Positions 34,567 to 44,921 of a stretch of DNA of 64,000 bases are shown here, one piece after another. The position numbers and the translations under genes are program-made. Positions within the stretch are counted from its first letter, which is position 1. Every line of letters begins with the position of its first letter. The notes under the pieces were generated by a model. The model made no database searches, was not told where the DNA came from, and saw only the letters and a list, made by a program, of their open reading frames with translations. This stretch comes from Theocolax elegans (lineage: Eukaryota > Arthropoda > Insecta > Hymenoptera > Cerocephalidae), in contig CM047428.1 of the NCBI GenBank assembly GCA_026168455.1, forward strand, positions 41,710,769 to 41,774,768, written 5' to 3'.

Positions 34567-36468
34567 TTAATTTTGATGGGAATATTGATGGTGGTCTATT
34601 TGGGATGGTGGAGGTTGCATGGGAGATGAAATCTTCGGTATAACTTTAATTTCTTTTAGTTCCACTTCTTCTGTTATTTCTGATTTCTTGTTATTCTCTT
34701 CATAATTTTCTTTATTTAATGTTGTCAATAAATGAGTAATTGAACTGAACACTGCTCCAAAAAGGTGAAGTGACCATCCATATATAGTATGTAGAGTATA
34801 GCCTCGAATTATTGTGTCAATGATTAATTTTATAACATGTAAAATTATTAGAATCATAATGACATTGAGGAAAATGAGCCCCAAGTTGTCAATTTTCTAA
34901 TAATTAGTTGCCATGTACTTTCTGCTATGTGTTTTAAAGTATTTTCTGTAAACATATTAGTTGTAGATTCATCTGAATTTTGTTGTCCCCGTCATTTCTC
35001 TTGTAATTATATTTATAATGAAGCTTTTTCGAGAGGAAACATGAGTTGTTGTTGTAGTTGGTCCAGGTCCGTTTGAGAATATACTCCACTAGTAGCCAAG
35101 GAATTAACTGTTTCATAGGTCCACCCCAATCTGTGTATTAGGTTTAAACACATTAGGAGGTATTGTTTTTGTTGGTGTTGGCAAAATTTTATCCATTCGT
35201 CTCCAACTTTATAAAAAGTAGGAACTATAGAATTACAATCAACTTGAATTCCACGTTTTACCAAAATATGTGTTTTTGGTGTAAGGAAATAAGTTTCATT
35301 TCCTGATGTAACAGGTAGATGATTATAACATTCCTTAGTGTGTAATAATTTTACCTCTTTTGGAGTACATTTTATCAAATAAACTGCTTCTCCCGCTAGT
35401 TTTGATATATAACCTGGTTTTTTCATAATGTTATATGCAAATTCATCTGGGGATAAGGTAGCAATGGATAAGGAATTTTGTATTGTTTTTTCTTTCAATT
35501 TCACATTTTTGAGTTAATAGGTCTATATATATATTACCAAATTGATTCCTTAAATGTTTTTCTACATAAACAAATTTTGAATTTACATAAGTAAATAAAT
35601 CTAAATGTACACTTGCTTTATTACTAACAATGTCATTTTCAAAATATAATCTATTTATATTATTATTTTTTTTCTAATATTAATAATTTTGGATGTTCAG
35701 TTCGGTAAATTCGCGATTACAATTGTGATTTTTTCCTTTGCCGCTAATGCAAAAGTAATTTCATTGGTATTTAACGTATAAGTAATTTCATTATTATTTC
35801 CGTTAGTAAACTTCTTTGCAAAACCTTTATATAAAACATCGTACTTATTTTTAAAACAATCATCTGTTGGTAAAATATCCCAAAAAGTATAACCCCCTTC
35901 CATATCAAGACAATGTTTGTCTGAAATTTACATACAGTACCCGAGCTTAATCTTAACTTATCATTATTTAAATTTACTTGTGCATTGTTTCTTATTAATG
36001 TAATTTTGATTGTACCGTGTACAAATACCTTATTCCATGATCCAAAATTATCTGTATATGACTCTCCTGAACATGAGTTTCCTTCTGCACTTCCCGCGAA
36101 ATCTATTCCTTTTGTTGTAGTTGAATTTATTTTAAATCGGCAATAGTATGTTTATTGTCATACTTAAAAACTCCTGTTTCTTGAATAAATTTACATTTTC
36201 GTGACTTATATCGTAGATGTACTCTTTGTTCTGCATTTTCCGTGGAATCAAATGTCCAAAAATTCCACATTTGAAAATTGTTCTATGTATAATTATTTTT
36301 ACATTGAATAATTTTAGTGTTTTTAAATTCTGCTATTTGTAGTAATTCTATTGGAACCTCTGTTGAATTGATTTGTGCATTATGGAAATCACATTCGCCC
36401 TGAATCAAGTAATGAAAATGTCGTAATATTTGGCATGGTTGTCCCCCAATCAAACCCAATAATCCCAT
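34567..36468 (-). pseudogene. Envelope glycoprotein relic, chuvirus-type, of a Ty3/gypsy element
   Basis: Four open pieces follow each other in minus-strand order: 36283-36468, 35697-35903, 35013-35504 and 34567-34884. They look like one class III (gB-like) glycoprotein as found in chuviruses and in env-bearing insect gypsy and BEL elements. Visible cues are the QCK segment near 36300, GGYTFWDILP (about 35890), SPDEFAY and GEAVYLIKC, CYNHLPVTSGNETYFLTP, SLATSGVYS and MFPLEKA. Near the C-terminus there is a hydrophobic anchor followed by TLHTIYGWSLHLFGA and a charged tail. It would mediate fusion if intact, but stops and frameshifts between the pieces make it non-coding now. The family call is from motif recall and was not searched. 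Confidence 0.62.
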
Positions 36469-36559
36469 GACAATTTTAAGATTGTCGAAAAAATAACTAT
36501 TTGTTTAAATCATTATTGATAGACCTAAAACAGTAAAATTATATTAATACATTATTTAT

Positions 36560-37290
36560 TTTTTTCATGCATAAATAATTTATTAGGATGGACTGTTTTT
36601 GGTTTTCCTTTATAATCTATGACTATATTACCATTCTCATGTACTTTTAAAATCTCAAAAGGTCCAAGATAATGATCTTTTTCTAATTTGCCTGGTTTAG
36701 GTTGTTTAGTGAACCAAACCTTATCTTTTATTTCAAATTGTACTGGATTACGAATCTGTCATAATATTGTGTTGATTTCTCTTTAGATAATATAAATTTT
36801 CTCGTGCTAATTTGGAAATTTCATCCATATTTAAAACTAATTTTTCAAGATAACCTTTAAAAGTGGGTAATTGTTCACTTTTCCTTAAAGGTTCATGTGA
36901 TGGTAGTCCTTGGAGGAAAACCAAAAACTATTTGAAATGGTGTATACATATGGCTAGTATGAACGTTAACATTATAATAAAATTGAGCTAATTCAATTAA
37001 TTCATCCCATTCAATTTTCTTTGACGAAAAATTTCTTAAATACTCCATTAAAGGTGCATGTGCTCTTTCTAAATTTCCATTTGCCCATGGAGTAAAGGAC
37101 GTTGTTTCTATTTTTGAAAATTTAAATCTACGAGCTATTGCTTTCATAATTTTCCCAGTAAAATTACCAGCTCTATCAGTCAATAATAATTTAGGAAACC
37201 CAAAAATCAACAAGTATCGTTTTATAAAAGCATTAGCTACAGATTCTGCAGTTTGATCTTGTAAAGGTACAGCTGTTAAGAAATTAGAAC
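36560..37290 (-). pseudogene. Ty3/gypsy integrase fragment (core and C-terminal domain)
   Basis: Residues similar to the gypsy integrase core start near FLTAVPLQDQTAESVA (about 37280). They continue through LLTDRAGNF (second catalytic Asp), FTPWANGNLERAHAPLMEYL (catalytic Glu region) and PFQIVFGFP. A frameshift near 36905 moves the sequence to another frame, and a C-terminal segment with KVWFTKQPKPGKLEKDH and KTVHPNKLFMHE ends near 36560, just upstream of the envelope relic. The first catalytic Asp and the zinc-binding HHCC region are missing because the homology breaks at about 37285. The order integrase then envelope is that of env-bearing gypsy elements. Confidence 0.8.
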
Positions 37291-38164
37291 AGAAGCGTGG
37301 TAGGGGTCGTCCAAGGAAGAGTCCGAAGTAAGAGAATACCCGGACAATACCAATACTAGCAGCCGACACACATCTCTGAACGCTTCCTTTGAATTGAACT
37401 CTCCTAAGAACAAGCAAAATGAGAGCCCATAGCTTGTTGTGAACGACTAGATCTCAGAGGTTCCGTGGTCAAAGATTGGGCATCCGAGCCCTCTCCAGAT
37501 CCTGCACCCGCGAATCTCAGATACACACGTCCAGCGTACGTGGAATCTGGGAGGGGGGGGGTGTAAAGGTAAGCTATATACTCTTAAGCGTATGAAGCTA
37601 TACCTTATAACGCGAGTGAGTGATGATCGAAAAGGTTGTGATGATCGGGAAAGCCCGCGTGCAAGCCACGTAAGGACTAATGATGGTCTGACGCGCAAGC
37701 TTGCTGAGGAGAGTAGAAAGAGAGTTTATGAGAGTAATCGTATATAGACACGTCGCTGGTAACGCCTTCCTTCCTAATTCGTGGCAAGAGTACAATCGCT
37801 ATCACGGATTCTTGCTCTGGTTCTCGGGATCGCGCCGTGAAGAGGGAGTGATTTTGTGGAGTGAGCGTGCTGGTATCCAGTGCACGGCTCCAGCGACTCC
37901 CCAGGAACCTGCGAGGACGGCGAAGTTGCCGCGCGCGAGAGCTCGAAGAGAGGGGAAACTGGTGAAGCCAAACGCATCGTCGGAAAGAATTAAGGTACGT
38001 GGTGCACCACTCGCGAGCCGCCGAAGCCGTAAAGACTCTTTACGGCTATATCTTAAGGCGCGCGCGACGGCGAGGAAGCCAACGGGCGATTGCGTACGCG
38101 TGCTAGAGAGAGAAAGTGCGAGTAACCCCGGTGGTTATAGCTCGTCGTGAGACCTCACGCGGCC
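37291..38164. other. GC-rich unclassified block up to the assembly gap
   Basis: This stretch is strikingly GC-richer than the rest of the window, with many CG dinucleotides and a G9 run near 37550. Frames such as 37701-38150 (+) are open, but their composition (Arg-rich, no motif) looks like chance in GC-rich DNA. Two GTAAAG pairs and a TACGGC inverted pair are visible near 38030. It replaces the 5' part of the gypsy element. It may be part of another retroelement's LTR or leader. Confidence 0.4.
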
Positions 38165-38264
38165 NNNNNNNNNNNNNNNNNNNNNNNNNNNNNNNNNNNN
38201 NNNNNNNNNNNNNNNNNNNNNNNNNNNNNNNNNNNNNNNNNNNNNNNNNNNNNNNNNNNNNNNN
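38165..38264. other. Assembly gap (100 N)
   Basis: Exactly 100 N, the conventional placeholder for a gap of unknown length, lie at the edge of a satellite array. Confidence 0.99.
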
Positions 38265-38334
38265 GAACAGATTTTACTACGTCCACGTCGTTGTTCCTGG
38301 GTAACGCTAAATGTAAAAAACTGACCTCGCAATG

Positions 38335-40325
38335 ACCTGCATCAAGCGACATTTTTTACTAAAATAACATAAAAAGAATCAGCGACAGTTTTACTAAATT
38401 AAAATTCATGTCTGCACCAAACGACATTTTGTACTAAAACTGAGAAATAAACAAATTTAAAATTCATTGTCTGCATCAAGCGACATTTTTTTACTAAAAT
38501 ACTGAAGAAATAAACAAATTTAAAATTCATTGTCTGCATCCAGCGACATTTTGTATTAAAATACTGAAGAATAAACAAATTTAAAATTCATTGTCTGCAT
38601 CTAGCGACATTTTTTTACTAAAATACTGAAGAAATAAACAAATTTAAAATTCATTGTCTGCATCCAGCGACATTTTGTATTAAAATACTGAAGAAATAAA
38701 CAAATTTAAAATTCATTGTCTGCATCAAGCGACATTTTTTTACTAAAATACTGAAGAAATAAACAAATTTAAAATTCATTGTCTGCATCCAGCGACATTT
38801 TGTATTAAAATACTGAAGAAATAAACAAATTTAAAATTCATTGTCTGCATCAAGCGACATTTTTTTACTAAAATACTGAAGAAATAAACAAATTTAAAAT
38901 TCATTGTCTGCATCCAGCGACATTTTGTATTAAAATACTGAAGAAATAAACAAATTTAAAATTCATTGTCTGCATCAAGCGACATTTTTTTACTAAAATA
39001 CTGAAGAAATAAACAATTTTAAAATTCATTGTCTGCATCAAGCGACATTTTTTTACTAAAATACTGAAGAAATAAACAAATTTAAAATTCATTGTCTGCA
39101 TCAAGCGACATTGTTTTACTAAAATACTGAAGAAATAAACAAATTTAAAATTCATTGTCTGCATCCAGCGACATTTTGTACTAAAATACTGAAGAAATAA
39201 ACAAATTTAAAATTCATTTTCTGCATCAAACGACATTTTTTTACTAAAATACTGAAGAAATAAACAATTTTAAAATTCATTGTCTGCATCAAGCGACATT
39301 TTTTTACTAAAATACTGAAGAAATAAACAAATTTAAAATTCATTGTCTGCATCCAGCGACATTTTGTATTAAAATACTGAAGAAATAAACAAATTTAAAA
39401 TTCATTGTCTGCATCAAGCGACATTTTTTTACTAAAATACTGAAGAAATAAACAAATTTAAAATTCATTTTCTGCATCAAACGACATTTTTTTACTAAAA
39501 TACTGAAGAAATAAACAATTTTAAAATTCATTGTCTGCATCAAGCGACATTTTTTTACTAAAATACTGAAGAAATGAACAAATTTAAAATTCATTGTCTG
39601 CATCAAGCGACATTTTTTTACTAAAATACTGAAGAAATAAACAAATTTAAAATTCATTGTCTGCATCCAGCGACATTTTGTACTAAAATACTGAAGAAAT
39701 AAACAAATTTAAAATTCATTGTCTGCATCAAGCGACATTTTGTACTAAAATACTGAAGAAATAAACATATTTAAAATTCATTGTCTGCATCAAGCGACAT
39801 TTTTTTACTAAAATACATAAGAAAGAAACATATTTAAAATTCATTGTCTGCATCAAGCGACATTTTTTTACTAAAATACATAAGAAAGAAACAAATTTAA
39901 AATTCATTGTCTGCATCAAACGACATTTTGTACTAAAATACTGAAGAAATAAACAAATTTAAAATTCATTGTCTGCATCAAGCGACATTTTTTTACTAAA
40001 ATACTGAAGAAATAAACAAATTTAAAATTCATTGTCTGCATCCAGCGACATTTTGTATTAAAATACTGAAGAAATAAACAAATTTAAAATTCATTGTCTG
40101 CATCAAGCGACATTTTTTTACTAAAATACTGAAGAAATAAACAAATTTAAAATTCATTTTCTGCATCAAACGACATTTTTTTACTAAAATACTGAAGAAA
40201 TAAACAATTTTAAAATTCATTGTCTGCATCAAGCGACATTTTTTTACTAAAATACTGAAGAAATAAACAAATTTAAAATTCATTGTCTGCATCATACGAC
40301 ATATTTTTACTAAAATACTGAAGAA
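38335..40325. repeat. 63-bp satellite array, about 31 monomers
   Basis: The monomer contains ATTGTCTGCATCAAGCGACA, a T-run, CTAAAATACTGAAGAAATAA and ACAAATTTAAAATTC. Between about 38471 and 38960 two monomer types alternate (CATCAAGCGACATTTTTTTAC and CATCCAGCGACATTTTGTATT), giving a 126-bp higher-order unit. Later blocks of four or five monomers repeat (compare about 39350-39660 with about 40030-40290). Because 63 is 21 codons, several runs are open on the minus strand with a 21-residue period, but this follows from the length and is not evidence of a protein. Edge monomers at 38335 and 40290 are degenerate, as usual for array ends. Confidence 0.93.
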
Positions 40326-40998
40326 AGTGTTATTATTTTAGAACTTTGTTTAGATAGTAATGAAACAAAAATTTACAAAATATATCAAATAAATACGAAT
40401 ATACGAGATGCCATATATTATTTATTTTATTTTTAATGCAGCCATATTGGAACGGATATTTTTATCAATTTTAAAATATTTACGTATTATACTATACATA
40501 ATTTTGAAAAATATATATATGTTAGAAAATCAAATATTTGAAACTTTTAATACACATTATATTTACGTTCATTATATAACAGTCTCAAACCTGTAAATGC
40601 AGAGAGAAAATAATACAAACCAACATTCGAAAATAAACTGTTATAGTTAAATAGCATGATGAGTAAAAGGAATAAATTGTATACATTTTTTAAAATAAAA
40701 TATTTTATAATTCATTTTTATTTGTTTTAATAATATAACAACAAATTTTAATTAATAGTTTAAAGCACACGAAAAAAATTGGTTTGAAAATAAAATAAAA
40801 TATTTGTATTAAAATCGTTTAAAATTTATTTGTTATAAACTAATAATAAATTTAAGACTACACTTTATAATCAACGTCTAGCCTCAATAATGTGATTCAA
40901 CCGAGGGAGCGTTAGCGACAGAGGTAATATGGCTAGTAATAAATTAAATAACTAAAGAAGAATTAAAGTAACCAATAATACATATGTAGAATAATAAT
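40326..40998. other. AT-rich flank starting with a unit-tail match
   Basis: Bases about 40327-40440 match the array unit tail of Region 1 (TATTTTAGAACTTTGTTTAGA, then AATGAAACAAAAA and ATACGAGATGCCATA). The rest is AT-rich with no feature that I recognise. Confidence 0.6.
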
Positions 40999-41310
40999 TC
41001 ACGCAAAATTAAAATAATCTACGTCGCAAGCATTGAACATAAAATCGGATAAGTCGCTATCCATCCTCATGCAGAAATTTTTATAATAAATTTTAAAAAT
41101 ATTTACATTGGAGCACTCTCTTATTCTAGATGGGATATTGTCCCAAGTTTCCATTGCTAAATAACTAAACGAAGATTTACACGCAAGATTCTTAACATTA
41201 GGTAGGTTAAAAACAGTATTTACTCGTTTAGACCTACGCAATTTATTGCCAACGAAAGCCAGCTTGTCGAATAAATATTGAGGTGTTTGGGTGGCCAACA
41301 ATTTATACAT
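40999..41310 (-). pseudogene. LINE C-terminal domain fragment
   Basis: This 103-codon piece follows the RT in another frame. It has KLRRSKRVNTVFNLP and SFSYLAMETWDNIPSRIREC, which resembles the tail seen after the RT in Jockey/CR1-type ORF2 proteins (an R-S-R-N followed by S-W-N-LP pattern). No catalytic role is assigned. Confidence 0.6.
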
Positions 41311-41352
41311 AAAAAGACCAAGGAAATATTTCCGTCGAACATTTAATGGAAG

Positions 41353-42700
41353 CTAGTTCAGCTGATCATAGAGAGGCTGCAACGATACCTCACGTTTTAG
41401 ATGAAAAATAAATCTAACAACGGTATTACACATGCGTTGACCTTTAATATTAAGATAAGATGGAAAATCTAAAAATACGAGACAAGCATAGTCAAAGTGA
41501 GGAATAATTAAAGCATTAGCCAGCAAAATACGAGCATGCACAGGGAGACAACAGCCTTTGTAACGTAAACGATAAAGCGCTCCATGTATACTAGTAGAAA
41601 TTTTCGCTATATGTGCATTCCACGATAGATCACTAGTCAAAATAACACCCAGGGACTTAACCCTAGTGGACAAAGGTACACATGAATCACCTACTATAAC
41701 AAGTGGTATGTTGACATTTTCCAATCTCAACATCATTTGCGTAGAAGCAAACAAAGTGGCTTCAGTTTTTCCGACGTATAATTTTAATCCATTTTCTTGA
41801 GTCCTTGCAATAATAGAGGCTATATCCTTATTCAATTTAGCAAATGTAGAGAACAGATCAGATGGTTTGCATTGGATGTAAATCTTAAGGTCATCAGCAA
41901 AGAGCATATGCTTCGTAAACTTGATGACACGAACAATGAAATTTATATAAATGAGGAATATAATAGGTCCAGGTGTGGAGCCTTGTGATACGCCAGAAGT
42001 AACGGGGAGAAAACGAGATGCTCTCTTATCCAATCCTAGTGTAGCTTGCACACGACCTGACAAGTAAGAATGAATCCATTCAATAGATTATTCAATAGAT
42101 CATCAATGACTTTGAGTAAGCCAGTCTGAGTACTGAACCTATTTCTATATGCTGATTGATAAGGTGAAAGTTTAAAGGTAGATTCCAAATAATTCACTAA
42201 TTGTTTAGTGATGAGAGAATCAAAAACCTTCGCTAAATGAGGAAGATGGGCAATCGGACGAATATCGGCTGGAGAGCGTGGAGAACTACGCTTGCTAGAA
42301 TAACAGATTTTTTCCAACCATCAGGGTATTGAGGCTGATCAATTGACTTGTTAAATAAATCAGTAAGAAAAGGAGCAATATCATGAATAATGTCTTTAAA
42401 ATAACTAAGAGATAAACCATCATTACTACGACTTCTCGACTTCGTTAGACAAATTTTCATTGTCTTAATAACTTCATTAACATCCACATGGCTAAAAGAG
42501 AAGGAGCTAACATCATCATTACGGACTAAATCAAAAATATCCCGTAATTTATCCAAAGAGCAAGACGGATGACAACAAGCAATGTTTGAATAGTAATCAT
42601 TTAAAATATTCACATCAAAATACTGCAACGGGGATTCAAGACTTCCTCTTAACAATCCATGAGTACGCAGGATGCCCCAATACTTAGTAGAATCAGACAA
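41353..42700 (-). pseudogene. LINE reverse transcriptase, missing motif A
   Basis: There are three pieces: 42233-42700 (fingers; SNDGLSLSYFKDI), 42036-42317 (IRPIAHLPHLAKVFDSLI, LSPYQSAYR) and 41353-42063 (SGVSQGSTPGPIIFLIYIN, MLFADDLKIY, LKLYVGKTEATLF). The FADD box at about 41890-41901 holds two catalytic aspartates. Between TGLLKVIDDLL and the SYLSGRVQA segment (near 42085) the family's D-x-SKAFD block, motif A with the third catalytic Asp, is absent. The junction is a short repeat of CAATAGATTATTCAATAGAT type. This deletion alone would inactivate the polymerase. Confidence 0.8.
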
Positions 42701-43066
42701 ATCAGTGAGAGAGTCAATAAGATGTCTATTGCGAGCCTCTTTAATCAGTCATTTTATCGATTCCCGAAGTATTTTATACTGAGAGAGCAGCGCACTATCA
42801 TGCAATCGTCTCGCACGTCTATACAAACGGTCGCGATCCCTACATTTACATCTCAGATCCTCAGTGAACCACGGAGCCGGCCTCCTTTTCATCATACACT
42901 TTCTCATAGGGGCGTGAGCATCCAGTTGCTTCAATGCATGTTTATTAAACTCTTGTAAAATGACGTTAATATTTACATTAGGTTCCTCACATAGTTGACG
43001 ACCCCGATCGAGTCCGGATTGTAAGGAATTGAGAAAGAAATTTGCGTTAAAACTACGAAAATCGCG

Positions 43067-43762
43067 CTACAACCAAGCAAATTCAGATATATGGGCATTT
43101 AAGTTGAAATCAACAACCAAGAGATTATGGCAATTTATAAACGGAGCATGAGATTTATAAAATGACTTAACCTTGCTTTCCGAATCAACCACAATAGCAT
43201 CCAACCAGGTTTCAGTGTGATCTCGGTGGTGAGTTAATCCAAAAAGAACAAGATAAAGATTATAATCTAAGATAAGGTTACGTAGATGTGTAGAGTAATA
43301 GTTAATAGTATGTAAGTCTGAGTTCAAATCACCAGCAATGATAACGTCAGTAAATAAGTGAATAAAATGACTCAGCATCATAAAAACAGCCGATAAAACA
43401 TTACCCTTGGGTGCACGATAAACAGAGACAAATAAAATATTTTGGCCTGGATTAGGAGAGAGTTCAAGAAATAAAAATTCATTCATGTTAATATCTGAGA
43501 TTGGAGGCTGCGAAAGAATTTTGTAAGAAATTGCTTTTCTGATATAAACAGCCACACCACCCCCTAAAAGGTATTCATGCCTACCTGAATTTGATTTTAA
43601 CCCTCTATCATTCCGTACTAAGGTATAATTATTTATTTCAAAGAGAGAGGTTGGCATGTTAGGTGTGAGCCAAGTTTCAGACAGAGACAAAACATCAATC
43701 TTTTCAGTATGTAATAGATCAGAAATAACCTCAAGATGGGCTTTCAATGAATTTACATTCAC
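43067..43762 (-). pseudogene. LINE AP-type endonuclease domain
   Basis: This 231-codon open frame has NVNSLKAH at its start, VLSLSETWL, SVYRAPKGN and IIAGDLNSDL. These are the apurinic/apyrimidinic-endonuclease blocks that nick target DNA in Jockey-type LINEs. The distal catalytic block reads PFINCHNLLV, where relatives I recall have GHDLI, so a catalytic Asp may be changed. It is separated from the RT by 43066-42701 in other frames. Confidence 0.78.
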
Positions 43763-43990
43763 TTGAGCAACGCGTAGATAAGGTTCAGAGATTGACTGTA
43801 GCAGAGGTAACGACGACGACCTACCAATAGAATGTCAGTCAAGATTATTTATATCACTCTGAGTAGATATAAGAATAGGCTCAGAATTATTAGATTTGCG
43901 CATGTATATACAACCATCCCGAGTCCAAACATGCTTAAAATTAATTTCCCTAGCTTTAGATTTATTTAAAGTAAAGAGCTTATAAAGAGC

Positions 43991-44921
43991 TTAAGGCAAG
44001 ATATCATTAAACAATATATTTTTGGTTTTTGCCTGTGATCCAGCACTAGTTGGAAAGAGATTACCAAAGGTGATCTCACCATACTCACGTTTAATTTTAA
44101 GCACATAATTCTTAACCACATAAGATTTGAATGTAACTATTAACGAATAAAAAGGTGCTGTGCTCTGAACGCCATTGTGATCGTCCTGAGCCAAACTTAC
44201 GGATTTGTATAATATCGTAATTAAAATGAGATAGTCCAAGTATATTTAGTATTGCTAAAACAACATCCTTATGAGCAACAGATAAATCACTTGGAATATT
44301 TGAGACTTTCAATTCAGTACTCGGCGGCAACGTAGGGCGTATATTCTTCAACTGTAGCAATTCATTTAAAATAACATTAAGACGTTTACAATTTTGCGAC
44401 ATTAAAAGTTTCATGGTTTCCATTTCCTTTAAAACATCTAAATGATTTTTAGCTATTGAATTAAAAATAAATTTAGATCGATCCGCCTCAGACAAATTAT
44501 TCCAATTTGGCGGAAGAGTGAACGGACTCGACGAGGAAGAAGTTTGCATTGTATTTGAAGATAATAGATTAGATGTTCCTGCAATTTGAGAATCTAGATG
44601 TGAGATCAAACCTGAGCAATTGTTAGTATGAGACATATTTATGGTGGTTTCTAAAATATTCGAAGATAAATTCAAGTCAATATCACGTAGTTTATCGAAA
44701 CTTGTAAAACGAGAAGTTTGAGATTCAGACTGAGAAGAAGCGTAATTATTTACAGAATTTTTTTTTCCCTTGATACGAACAAATGATCTTACACAACAAT
44801 TATCAACAGATTGCTTTGTAACAAAACTTTTAGCACACCCTGGATGGAAATTTTTGTGACATATTAAGCATTTGCGGCAATCCTTGGCAATGTTACCATT
44901 ACACTTATGACACACTGGCAT
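43991..44921 (-). pseudogene. LINE ORF1-like zinc-binding protein
   Basis: The start at 44921 encodes CHKCNGNIAKDCRKCLICHK and FHPGCAK, a PHD-like Cys/His cluster, then a Ser/Asn-rich linker. After it come a coiled-coil-prone segment (about residues 150-190) and an RRM-like end (LKVSNIP, DVVLAILNILG). Such proteins bind LINE RNA. The frame breaks near 44180, where the QDDHNGVQSTAPF continuation lies in the next frame (43991-44239). It is not functional as read. Confidence 0.65.

Larger units (their letters stand above)
40999..44921 (-). mobile_element. Degenerate Jockey-superfamily LINE
   Basis: In minus-strand order it has an ORF1-like zinc-binding protein, an AP-type endonuclease, a reverse transcriptase in three frames and a C-terminal tail (40999-41310). 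The order and the FADD-type RT point to the Jockey/I/CR1 group; I cannot place the clade. The 3' end and a poly(A) or simple-repeat tail were not found. Several frameshifts, stops and one internal deletion make it inactive. Confidence 0.8.

Noticed and set aside
37701..38150. 149-codon frame in the GC-rich block
   Set aside because: It is Arg-rich with no motif, overlaps other open frames in other phases, and abuts the gap. Open frames are expected by chance in GC-rich DNA.
38901..40295. Minus-strand open frames with a 21-residue repeat over the satellite
   Set aside because: They follow automatically from a stop-free 63-bp monomer. Frames break at each indel, and the residues show no sign of selection.
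38265..40325. CRISPR array
   Set aside because: The repeats are contiguous 63-bp monomers with no unique spacers, and the genome is eukaryotic.
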